Assembly: GCA_017506865.1 (NCBI GenBank)
Contig: JAFCMP010000036.1
Span: 124,001-188,000, forward strand
Direction of reading: 5' to 3'
DNA length: 64,000 nt
Source: Tribonema minus
Lineage: Eukaryota > Sar > Xanthophyceae > Tribonematales > Tribonemataceae
The position numbers and the translations under genes were made by a program. Below the pieces are notes generated by a model. The model was not told where the DNA came from and ran no database searches. It saw only the letters and a program-made list of their open reading frames with translations. Positions 40,991 to 50,672 of the stretch are shown piece after piece (within the stretch, counting starts at the first letter, position 1; each line of letters begins with the position of its first letter).

Positions 40991-42572
40991 GGCTCACCGC
41001 AGGCTGCAAGCCTGACAAGATATTGCCATTTACCGCTGCGAGTAACTTGTGGTTGGTGCCGTGGCGTGCAGCCGACTCCGCTTGCTCTCCAAGCACGCCA
41101 AGCCGCTGCCTGTCCCTCCTCCGCACGCCAGCCAGGGCTTCCGTTGTGTACTTTTTATTAATTCTCGCTCAGGGCGCGAGAAAGCCCAGATGATTGGCAT
41201 CTAGCTGTAAGGAATCTACATGTCGTATGACAGTCTGAAAGTGTCGCAACGACAATGTACCTTTGTCAATTCTCGGTTAGGGTGCCAACAAGCCCTAATG
41301 GTAGAACCTACATGTGTATTGCGAAACACACGTGCCTTAAAGTGTCTCAGTGCACTTTGACAACCACTTTCTGTCCAAAATCATGTCTCCCCATCGGTCC
41401 CCCCCCCCTGGACTCCGCCATGTGCGTCATACCACGCAACGAGTACCGTATGCCATCTGAAACGCAGTCGACAAGCGGAGCGTATGCGCGCCAGTGCCAA
41501 GGCTATATGACTGGCTTCTTCAGGCACGAACATCCTGACATTGTTTACACTTGTTTACCATGTCTGATGAGCTAGGCCACCATGGCAAACATGGAGGTTC
41601 ATGGCAGTGTTTGCAGCCGCACGAATGGCGCATGACTCACGCAGTTGAAGGTTAAAAGGGGGGCACAGCGAGTACGTACATAGCATGCATATGCTCTCTC
41701 CTCAGCATTCCAAAAACCGAATGATTTCAAACATGCAATATCATACAGGATGACATAGGGCAATCGAGCGCGCAACGATGGCTGCGGCCCGCCATATCAG
41801 ACCAGCAACGCAGCATGAAGCAAGCTGCATAGATGCGACTGGTGGCGACCCACACTGCAGCTAAGCAAGGCTCTGCGCAACATTGTGCTAACTTTGCAAA
41901 CAGCCGCATGCATATGCATACGCCACAACCTCCATACATGATGCAATGTCATGCCGCAGTTGCCAGCGTGCGCTATGCCAACAGCGCCGCGCTGGCACGT
42001 GACACAATTAGAGAACAAGCGCCGCTAATGACAAGTGACCAAACACAACCAGACAACACGCGCGGGATGAGCCAAGCCACGGGCGAAGAATGTGACAGAA
42101 AGCGCGCTGTATTAAACAGGCGACACAGCCGTCTCTCCCCACGCACGTGGTCATGTGATGGTAGCGCCCGTAAACCCAAAACGAGCGGGCTCTAATCGCC
42201 GACCGCTACAAAGCCCCTATCAGAAGAACTGCCAGGGTGCACGGGCTGCGCACCCTATGTACACGACGGTAACAGAAAATGCGTGCGCCGCTCCCGCCAG
42301 ATGGCGCACAGCGAGCCACGCCTGCGCTGAGTACTGGTGATGCGCGTGATCGCTACGATGAGATGACCGCGCGAAGGCGAGCGGCGCGGCGCGTATGCAC
42401 TTCGGGCACCGGATAAGAGGGGCGGGGGGGGTGGGGTGGGGGGCAGTGGTGCGGGGGACACCCTAAGGAAGTGCGGCTCAAACTTCCGACAAACTCAAAG
42501 GCCACGCACGGGGGTGCGCCGCGTACGCCCCTCGCAAAGAAAAGGTGGGAGGGGTGGCGGTGCTCAGCAGCA

Positions 42573-42619
42573 TCTGAACATAAAGGGCGCCCCCCCCCCC
42601 GGGGGAGGGGGGTGCGCCC
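42573..42619. repeat. C-run/G-run hairpin
   Basis: The sequence gggcgc followed by a C run pairs with a G-rich run followed by gtgcgccc, giving a nearly perfect stem of about 18 bp without a loop. It lies about 500 bp downstream of the KH-SAM stop codon (that gene runs on the minus strand). Confidence 0.65.
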
Positions 42620-43117
42620 CAGCAACTCCCCCCCTGCTTGCCGCGCCGAGCAGCGCTAAACCCTAACACACATAGAGAACCCACGGTACGCTGGCGGTGG
42701 CTGCGGTCACCGCTCCCTCCCTCCCATCGCGCTGGGGGAGCGGGGGGGGTCGGTGGCGCACTCGAACGCGCATTTAAGTCCACGAACGAAGAAGAGAGAA
42801 AGATAGGGGGCGCCAAGGCGCTGCGGTAGGGGGGAGGTAGGGGGGGTGTGGGGCAACGGGCGCTGCCCACATCGCCGACACAAAGAGATGGAGGAACTCA
42901 CAGACATATGGCCCCGCGCCCGCAATTTGTGGGGGTGGGTGGGTGGGGGGGGATGGGTGGGGTTTCACCGGACAAAATGCCGATACTCACACATGGCGGC
43001 TGCGCGCTTACGCGCGCGCACAAGCGGTGCTCTGCGCCGCTGCCGCGCTCCTCCCGCCCCCCAGCCCCCCTTCGCTGCTCGCCTGCCTCAGATCGTCCGG
43101 CCGCCGCCGCCGCACCG

Positions 43118-44500
43118 CTATGCGTGCGCCGCCGCCGCCGCCGCCGCGGGGCTGAGCGCGCGCACGGCATTCATGATCTTGAGGCGCGGCCCCTTGGGCA
43201 CGCCGAGCTCCGTGAAGTCTGCCTCCGTCATGAGGCAGACGGCGTCCATGTCGACCTCGTTCTCCTCGAACGCGTGCGCGTACTTGGACAGCTTGAGCGC
43301 CGCCAGCAGCGCGTTGAGCTCCGCCACGGGCTCCGCCGCCGCGGCGGCAGCGGCGTGCGCCGCCGCCGCCACGTGCGCCGCGGCCGACCTGCCCTCCGCG
43401 CCGCGGTCCATCGCCGCCGCCGCGGACCTGGCGCGCTCGCGGCGCACAGGGAGTGTCGACACTGGCGCGACAGCGTCGGCGGCGTCCTCCAGTGCGTACG
43501 TCGCAAAAAGGCTGTCCGTCGTCTTGACGGTGCCGGGCGTGCTGAGCGCCGCGGGGCCCGCCGCGCCGAAGGCCGCGGGCCCGCTGAAGAGGCTCCAGCT
43601 GCGGCCGCTGTGCGGGGAGGCGGGGGCAGAGGTCGTGGGGGAGCCGATGGCGCTGGCGGCGCGGGAGCGGATGGAGCCGGTGCTGCGGCGGTCCAGGTCC
43701 GAGTCGGCGTCGGAGAGGGCGTGCCTGTCCAGGCTGGGGTCGCTGGCGTCGATGACGGACTTGCGGCTGTGCTCCACAGCCGCCGCGGTGATGATGGCCT
43801 GAACCTTGCCGCAGGCCATCTGCACGGCGTGTGGGCCTCCGCGGACAATAACGCGAGCCATCTTCTTGTTGACGACGACCTGAGCCCTGGTCTCCTTGAC
43901 GATGCGGGCAATGGTGGCCCTGTCGCCGAGCACGTCCAGCAGGTGCGGAGGGCAGTCGAGGGACCGGGTGACTGCCGCTTCGACGGCACCTGCCTTGATG
44001 GGAGCCGCTGCAACGTACGCCTCCACGCTCTTGGCTGCGTGCTCGACGGTGCGAACGTCTGGGCCCGTGATGGTGAGCTTGAGGGCCCTCTGGTCCACCC
44101 ACATGTTGCAGCCCGTCTTGTTCTTGAGGTCCTTTATGGTGCTACCGGACTTGCCGATGACCCACCCCACAACCTCCGCGTCTATGTCCATGTCGCAGCG
44201 GACAAATCCCTGGCACCTCTTGATGGAGTACGTGCTGAAGGGAGAGCCCAGGCCGGACAGCAGGCTGAAGTCGCTGGAGGTGCCGTAGTCATGTTCCGTC
44301 AGGCCGGCGCCATAGTGGTGCTGGCTAAGATGGAGGGGCAGGTCGTTGCCCATAAGTCCTGTTGTGCCTGCGCCGGACCAACTGCCCATGCTATACTCAA
44401 ACGGGTTCCACATTTGACCCTCCATTTCTACTGCCATGGGTGACATGCGAGGCCGGTGGTGTGATCCCAGCCTTGATCCTGCCGTTTGCGTGAACGGCAA
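43118..44500 (-). CDS. Intronless KH-KH-SAM protein, Bicaudal-C-like RNA-binding protein
   Basis: A single open frame of 460 aa ending in TAG at 43118-43120. Met19 (44446, MSPMAVEMEG) is an alternative start. KH domain 1 spans about residues 100-163 with the RNA-binding loop in VVGWVIGKSGSTIKDL (GKSG). A second KH-like domain spans about 180-240 (LLDVLGDRATIARIVKETRA) and lacks a good GxxG, having GDRA instead. A Ser/Ala-rich linker follows. A C-terminal SAM domain spans about 395-450 (LLAALKLSKYAHAFEENEVD, LTEADFTELGVPKGPRLKI). KH repeats plus SAM is the architecture of Bicaudal-C/BICC1, which binds and silences mRNAs. The exact function here is unknown. The gene lacks introns although its neighbours are intron-rich. 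Its start lies 45 bp from the end of the inverted-repeat element, which may overlap its promoter. Confidence 0.88.
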   Translation of the reverse strand: MPFTQTAGSRLGSHHRPRMSPMAVEMEGQMWNPFEYSMGSWSGAGTTGLMGNDLPLHLSQHHYGAGLTEHDYGTSSDFSLLSGLGSPFSTYSIKRCQGFVRCDMDIDAEVVGWVIGKSGSTIKDLKNKTGCNMWVDQRALKLTITGPDVRTVEHAAKSVEAYVAAAPIKAGAVEAAVTRSLDCPPHLLDVLGDRATIARIVKETRAQVVVNKKMARVIVRGGPHAVQMACGKVQAIITAAAVEHSRKSVIDASDPSLDRHALSDADSDLDRRSTGSIRSRAASAIGSPTTSAPASPHSGRSWSLFSGPAAFGAAGPAALSTPGTVKTTDSLFATYALEDAADAVAPVSTLPVRRERARSAAAAMDRGAEGRSAAAHVAAAAHAAAAAAAEPVAELNALLAALKLSKYAHAFEENEVDMDAVCLMTEADFTELGVPKGPRLKIMNAVRALSPAAAAAAAHA

Positions 44501-44544
44501 GTGTGTGGCCTAAACGTCGTATTCCGTGTTTGTGGCGCAAACCT

Positions 44545-45373
44545 GCTGGTGCTGGTGCTGCTAGCCGGTGGTGGTGATGCTGTGCGCTGCCGCTGGCGGA
44601 ATGGGTTGCTGCTCGCTCTACAATGAAAGTGAGGTACCGTAGTGTGCTTACGGGATTCCACACACTGCCCGGCGAAAGGAATTTACACTCAACCTCAACT
44701 CGGTTTTTCAGCCATCATTTTTTTGTCCCGTTCGGCCACCTTTTGGCAAAGGCCCCCAAAGGTCACCAAAAATCCCGATGGAGTAGTTGTACAACGGCCA
44801 AGGGTGAGGGGGGATACCATGTGCTGCACTGCAGCGCATCAGCAGCATTTGCGTGCGCGACTCACACTCAGGCCCGCCAAAAAGTCAGATTGAAATTGAT
44901 CTGGACGATGGGATCGGCAGCGAGTTTTTAAGCCGAACGCTGATAAACGCTTGAACAGGCCATTCTCGGAAGCACCTTCAGTGGAAGCACACAGCGCCGG
45001 CCATGGGTGGGGGTGCTGCAGTGCCTCAGGCTGTTGTGCATTGGATCATGAGCATCAGCAGGTGGTCTTCCATTGAATGTTCCCAAGGATTCCAGCACCC
45101 GCATAGCCGCATGAAGTTGGCGTTATTTTTGGATTACCGCGTTGAACTTTTGATCCACTTTACTCCCGTGCACCGCGCCAAGTCTCTCCACCCATCGTGA
45201 CAACCCCGTTCCGTTCGTGTTCGTGGAGCAGACAATCTTCAACTGTCGGTGGCTACCGCTGCGGCGCATGTTGGCTGTCTGCGTGTTCAGTTGACATCTT
45301 TTCAGCATGGTTCATTTTTCATTTCATGGAGAAGTGCTAGTTTGCGCGAGGAGAAGTGCCACAGTAGCAGCAC
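44545..45373 (+). repeat. Left terminal inverted repeat
   Basis: Starts near ctggtgctggtgctgctagc and ends near cgaggagaagtgccacagta. It pairs with the reverse complement of the right arm about the axis near 46249. The left arm has a 12-bp extra segment (atttttcatttc) near 45316. Confidence 0.87.
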
Positions 45374-47137
45374 CTGCGCCCCGATGCTGCTGAATGACCA
45401 GATTGCCAAAGTGTCAAGTTTGCAGCAACTCTGAGCATAGTGACGGGAGTAGTGGGTCTCTTTGGCGGCCTCTTGGTCGCGGCACTGGTCGAATCCTCTG
45501 CAGTGGTCACTGCCCACGATTGCGGCCTGTGCCTCGAAGCAGGTGACGTCCACCCATGAGCGGCAGCTGACGCATGACGTCGTCGTGGCCGGTGACCGGA
45601 AAGGCCGTCGGCAGGCAGCACGATGTTCTTTCTGCGATCCCCTGGGGATGCCAGGAATGGCGTCACGTCCAGTCCTCGTCGCCTAGCCCTGTCTTGAGAT
45701 ACTGCCGCACGATGCGCCCCGTGGCCCGCTTGGTACTGCTGTGCACGATAGTGTCATGTGCCTTGACGCATGGTGCTTGACAGATGCACGCGTGCAAACT
45801 GCTGCCCGATGATTCCTGCAGTGGCCACCAGCCTGAGGCTGAGCCTGCAGTGTGCCGTATATATATACTGCTTCACTCCGATGGACCGCTTCACAGCCAG
45901 CTGCAAGGGCATTCCGTCAAATGCGGTCATCGAGGAGTACATTGGCTCGATGAGGAATGCTGTGCCGGTGGATTGCGTATGTGGCGTTGCGACCTGAATC
46001 CGGCAAGTGCTTGAGTGCACTGCGTGCCATGCGGCACCTGTTGCAGCTCCGCTTCCACCTTATCCGCAAGCACCGTGACGGTGGCGACGGCACCCGCAAG
46101 CGCGCTCTGAGTCAAGCGCCTCTGGCTGCATTGCAACCGCAGAGCAATGACATCAAGTACACCATCATGTGCAGCATCTGCAGCTTCAGTCCCGTCACCT
46201 GCTTGCAGCTGCTGCACCGGCGGCGGAGCTGGCGCCAGTGCTTCCGGGTGCTTCCCAGGCTTAGGCTGTTGCAGTGCAGGGGCCACTGACGGTGACGGCG
46301 GCTGTTCGCTGCTGTTTCTGCTGTGGTGGCGACAGGGCTGCTGGCAGCAGATGTTCCAGCTTGTCAACTGTTGCAGAGATGCGGCAGCTGTGGCAATCGC
46401 CTGCATGAGGGGCAGGTGCGCCACCACTGATACCGCTGCGCCTTGTAGCATCGCTGGAGCGGAAGGCCAGCACGTGCCGCTGCTGCAGGTGCTGGAGAGC
46501 CGCGCTGGCCGCGGGTGCGCCGTTGCAGCCTGCTGCCGCTACTGCTGGAGCTGCTGCAGCAGCCGTTGTCAGGGCATCTGCGACACCTGCCGCACCGGTC
46601 GCTGCCGTCGCCGTTGCCGGTACCGCCGTGTGATTCAGTAGGATATGGGTTTTATGTGTATTTTGTGGCGTATATTTATCTATGCAAGAAACGTACACGG
46701 GGGCGCTGAATGACTGCACACACACCACTGAGCATGGCAGTACTGAAAGCATGATGGTGTCCAAGCACAGTTCCTCAGCACGCGTGCAGCATGCCACGCA
46801 CACGCAAATTGCATGCCACGCAGCAATGTGTACAGCTGTCACTGCGACATATGTCAGGCGCAAGTAGTAGCCACAGGACGATAATGTGTCACCACTGCAT
46901 GCACACCCACAATTGTGGGCCTGATGCGTCTACTGCATAACAGAATCATGCGTGCAACATGTACAGTACAGCACCAGAGTGGTGTTATTGCAAACACCAG
47001 CTCAATGTAATCAGCTTGCGTAAACATGGAATGGCACTCATCTGTCCACTATCTCTTCCTGGACTCGAAACTCTCTGGCTGTGGTATTTTGAAACAAGAT
47101 GTGAACCTGCAGCTCTTCCTCCGACTGCAGTTGCGGG

Positions 47138-47957
47138 GCTGCATACTGTGGCACTTCTCCTCGCGCAAACTAGCACTTCTCCATGAACCATGCTGAAAAG
47201 ATGTCAACTGAACACGCAGACAGCCAACATGCGCCGCAGCAGTAGCCGCCGACAGTTGAAGATTGTCTGCTCCACGAATACGAACGGAACGGGGCTGTCA
47301 CGATGGGTGGAGAGACTTGGCGCGGTGCACGGGAGTAAAGTGGATCAAAAGGTCAACGCGGTAATCCAAAAATAACGCCAACTTCATGCGGCTATGCGGG
47401 TGCTGGAATCCTTGGGAACATTCAATGGAAGACCACATGCTGATGCTCATGATCCAATGCACAACAGCCTGAGGCACTGCAGCACCCCCACCCATGGCCG
47501 GCGCTGTGTGCTTCCACTGAAGGTGCTTCCGAGAATGGCCTGTTCAAGCGTTTATCAGCGTTCGGCTTAAAAACTCGCTGCCGATCCCATCGTCCAGATC
47601 AATTTCAATCTGACTTTTTGGCGGGCCTGAGTGTGAGTCGCGCACGCAAATGCTGCTGATGCGCTGCAGTGCAGCACATGGTATCCCCCCTCACCCTTGG
47701 CCGTTGTACAACTACTCCATCGGGATTTTTGGTGACCTTTGGGGGCCTTTGCCAAAAGGTGGCCGAACGGGACAAAAAAATGATGGCTGAAGAACCGAGT
47801 TGAGGTTGAGTGTAAATTCCTTTCGCCGGGCAGTGTGTGGAATCCCGTGAGCACACTACGGTACCTCACTTTCACTGTAGAGCGAGCAGCAACCCATCCC
47901 GCCAGCGGCAGCGCGCAGCATTACCACCACCGGCTAGCAGCACCAGCACCAGTAGCA
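47138..47957 (-). repeat. Right terminal inverted repeat
   Basis: Reverse-complement partner of 44545-45373. It ends near gctagcagcaccagcaccag, after which a CAG repeat follows in the flanking DNA. Scattered single-base differences separate the arms. Confidence 0.87.
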
Positions 47958-48841
47958 GCAGCAGCAGCAGCGACGGCGCAGGTCTACAGTAAATTACGGC
48001 CAACACAGAATTCGTCTGCATCACGGCTAACCCGCAATTCGTCTTCATAAGTCAGCCTTACACGTTGGGCAACGGCCAGTGCACCATTGCAAATGAGCCC
48101 TTCGTCGTACTGATGCCAGGCAGGGGCGAGTCCGCGAAACCTGCCCTCGTATGCCAACTAGCAAAGCACTGCTTGATGCTGTATTGAGGCTTGTGATCAT
48201 TTGAGACCCAGCCACATTGCGTACAAGCTCCGTGAGTGCTGGACGCTGTGCCTTGTGGCCGTGGCGGGAACGCAACACGCCAAGCAGCACAGGCGTCCGC
48301 ACCGCGCCTTGCGTGTCTGCAGAGGGGTTGGTGGCCTCTCGTTTGCGAGGGAATTCCTCCTTGAAGTTGAAGTTGAAGTATCAGCGCGTAACCGACGTGG
48401 CAGTAGGGTGCTGCTGCCGCTCGCGTGTCGAGCTGGCTGCATAAAGGTCTTCGATGCAAATTAGAGGAGTATGAGTGATGTCACCACCACAAGAAGGAGG
48501 GAGTACCGGTAAGTCAGCACTGCGAGCATCTACAGAAAATGCACCTGTGATCGGGGCAATTGCGGCTGGGCTCGCGGCATGGAACCTGTGTGCTCTGCTC
48601 CGTTCTTATTTCGTCAAGGTCAAGGCAAAGGTGACGACGGTTGCATTCATCTAGGGAGAGAGGACGCGAGCAAGCACTGTCACTGTTGGATATCTAGCAT
48701 GAGCACTCAACTTGAGGTTTACTCGCGAGCTGTGACTTCGGCGTAGCAGCGCAGCCACCAGCGTGCCACTGTGACGCAGACGTCGCTGCTGAGTGCACAA
48801 TGCGACATAAACACAGTTAACAGTACGAGTGGTCGTCATGC
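47958..48841. other. Region upstream of the LRRC9-like gene
   Basis: About 0.9 kb between the mobile element and the LRRC9-like start codon. I see a short (CAG)n run at its left edge, a gaagttgaagttgaagt triplet at about 48364, and no coding similarity. It presumably holds the promoter of the plus-strand gene. Confidence 0.45.
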
Positions 48842-50636
48842 ATGCTGCCGTGCGGATCCTGTGGCCGCAGGCTCTGGCAGGAGCTGCGGGACTTGTGCGC
48901 GGCGAACGGCATCTCCCAGAGGCGCTTCGAGGAGCGCAGCGATGAGGTCGCCGCCATCGAAGTCTTCATGTCGACCATCACCGACGTGGCGGTGCACATG
49001 CAGCACTTCGCCAGCCTCCGGCACCTGGCCATTATGCTTGCGCCCAACGTCAGGAGCCTCGAGGGGCTCAGCGCGTGCGCGCAGCTGGAGACGCTGTACG
49101 TCACGGAGTGCGGGCTGGAGGCGCTGGGCGCGTCGCTGCAGGGCTGCGCGCGGTGAGCGGCCAATGACCTGCCGACCGCAGCGGGCAAGAGCAGTGGTGC
49201 CTTCAGTGAACACGAGCGGTTCACAAATGGGTACCCAACTATGTAGTGTAGTAGCCCGCGGCTTAGACTGGACGAGGCTTTGCCACTACATGGTAGCCCG
49301 CGGCTTAGACTGGACGAGACTTTGCCATGCATGCGCAGATCGAGCGGTAGATTATGCCGCACTTCAGTGCTGGCTCACGCAGCCCCAGTCGAGCAGTGGG
49401 TGCAGGGGTGTGTGGCCAGAACTGTCCTCACCAAATGAGTGGTTGCACCCCGGACCGCCGGCGAGCGCGTTGCTCGCACCTGTTATGGTCATCCCTGCGT
49501 ACTGCACCAAGCGTGTTTGCAGGCCCGCAGCTGAAGCCCGTGCATCACGCACCAGCCCCATCCGCGCTGCGCGGCGCTCCCTCTTGCGCGCCGCGCAGGC
49601 TGCACACGCTAGACCTGTCCGGCAACAAGCTGAGCACTGTGGAGGGCTGCCTCGGCGGCAGCGCGCGCCTGCGGCTGCTCAAGGCCTGCGACAACAGGCT
49701 GCGCGACATGCGCGGCCTCGCAGGCCTGACGGAGCTGCGTGCGCTGTGGCTGTGCCGCAACCGCCTGTCGGCCATCTCAGCGGAGGTACGTGCGCGGCGC
49801 CTAGCCCTAACGCTAACCCTAACCGCAACCCTGAGCACGCTGCGCCTAAAATAACCTTAACGCTAACCCCAACCCTAAGCACGCTGCGCCTAACCTAACC
49901 TTGATGCTCACCCCAACCCTAAGCCCACGCGCCACTGCGAGCCCGTCTTGTGGACTTCAACGTCAAGGCCCTGTCGGACGCCGCTGCTCTCGTGCAACAC
50001 GCATCAAATGAACGAACCAGGCTCTAGCTTAAAGCCTCGGTGAACCTGTTCAGAGAGCACAGCAGCGGTTTCTCGCGTCGCACAAAGTGGCGGTCGGCTT
50101 GTGCCTGCTTGCGGCTGTCTCTGGCAGAATGCGAGGTCTTGCGGTTCTCTTACATTCCCCACAGTGCATCTAGCTGCGCAGGCATGGTTTTGTGGTGCGT
50201 CGCGAGGGCCCCGCATGACAGTGCGTTGTATCCGCGCAGTTCCCTGCTGCCGAAAAGTATGGTACGGATGGCAGATCATTTGGTGCGCCTCAGTGGGTGT
50301 GCTCCCCTGGCGTGCAGAGCATGAGGGCGTTGCTGGAGACAGAGCACTCTCCATGCTCCTCACAGCAGCAACCTGTGTACAGCTTCCAGCAGCAGCTGCA
50401 GCTGCGCCAGCGAGTTGGCGGCAACAGCGCTGGCATCAGCAGCGGCAGGCGCCTCTGCTGGTTGCGCACAGCAGTGAGGCGGTAGTGCGGCGGCAGCGGC
50501 GGCAGCGGCGGCAGCGGCGGCAGCGGCGGCAGCGGCGGCAGCGGCGGCAGCGGCGGCAGCGGCGGCAGCGGCGGCAGCGGCGGCAGCGGCGGCAGCGGCG
50601 GCAGCGGCGGCAGCGGCGGCAGCGGCGGCAGCAGCT

Positions 50637-50672
<36 letters not shown>

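Larger units (their letters stand above)
39395..43117. other. 3.7-kb region without a recognised gene
   Basis: The region lies between the PRP38B stop and the KH-SAM stop. It contains the 330-bp tandem duplication (separate entry), a triple gtacacctgaacagtacacc block near 40127-40160, AT-rich stretches near 39840 and 41160, and the G/C hairpin near 42575. Open frames here match nothing I recognise. A minus-strand frame at 39565-39753 (reading TFKFVMNGARL) is open but unassigned. Confidence 0.5.
44545..47957. mobile_element. DNA-transposon-like element with long terminal inverted repeats
   Basis: The element is about 3.4 kb, bounded by inverted repeats of about 0.82 kb that are roughly 97% identical by eye. 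The interior (45374-47137) is unique. On the minus strand it contains open segments such as 45754-46020, with a weak pattern (SSMTAFDGM, then KRSIGVKQYI) that recalls the catalytic region of piggyBac-type transposases, and a Gln/Ala-rich open frame at 45927-46451. No intact transposase was recognised, and no target-site duplication is obvious at the ends. The family is uncertain: piggyBac-like, Mutator-like and foldback are all possible. The high arm identity suggests recent activity or gene conversion. Confidence 0.77.

Noticed and set aside
42848-44443. A 531-codon open frame on the plus strand
   Set aside because: It is antisense to the KH-SAM gene, low in complexity, and produced by GC-rich codon bias. 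The minus strand carries recognisable domains.
45754-46020. A firm piggyBac transposase call
   Set aside because: Only a loose pattern of conserved positions is visible and the long inverted repeats are atypical for piggyBac; left as a possibility.
50488-50670. CRISPR array or coding Gly/Ser repeat
   Set aside because: It is a perfect 9-bp satellite without spacers, lies in an intron, and the genome is eukaryotic.
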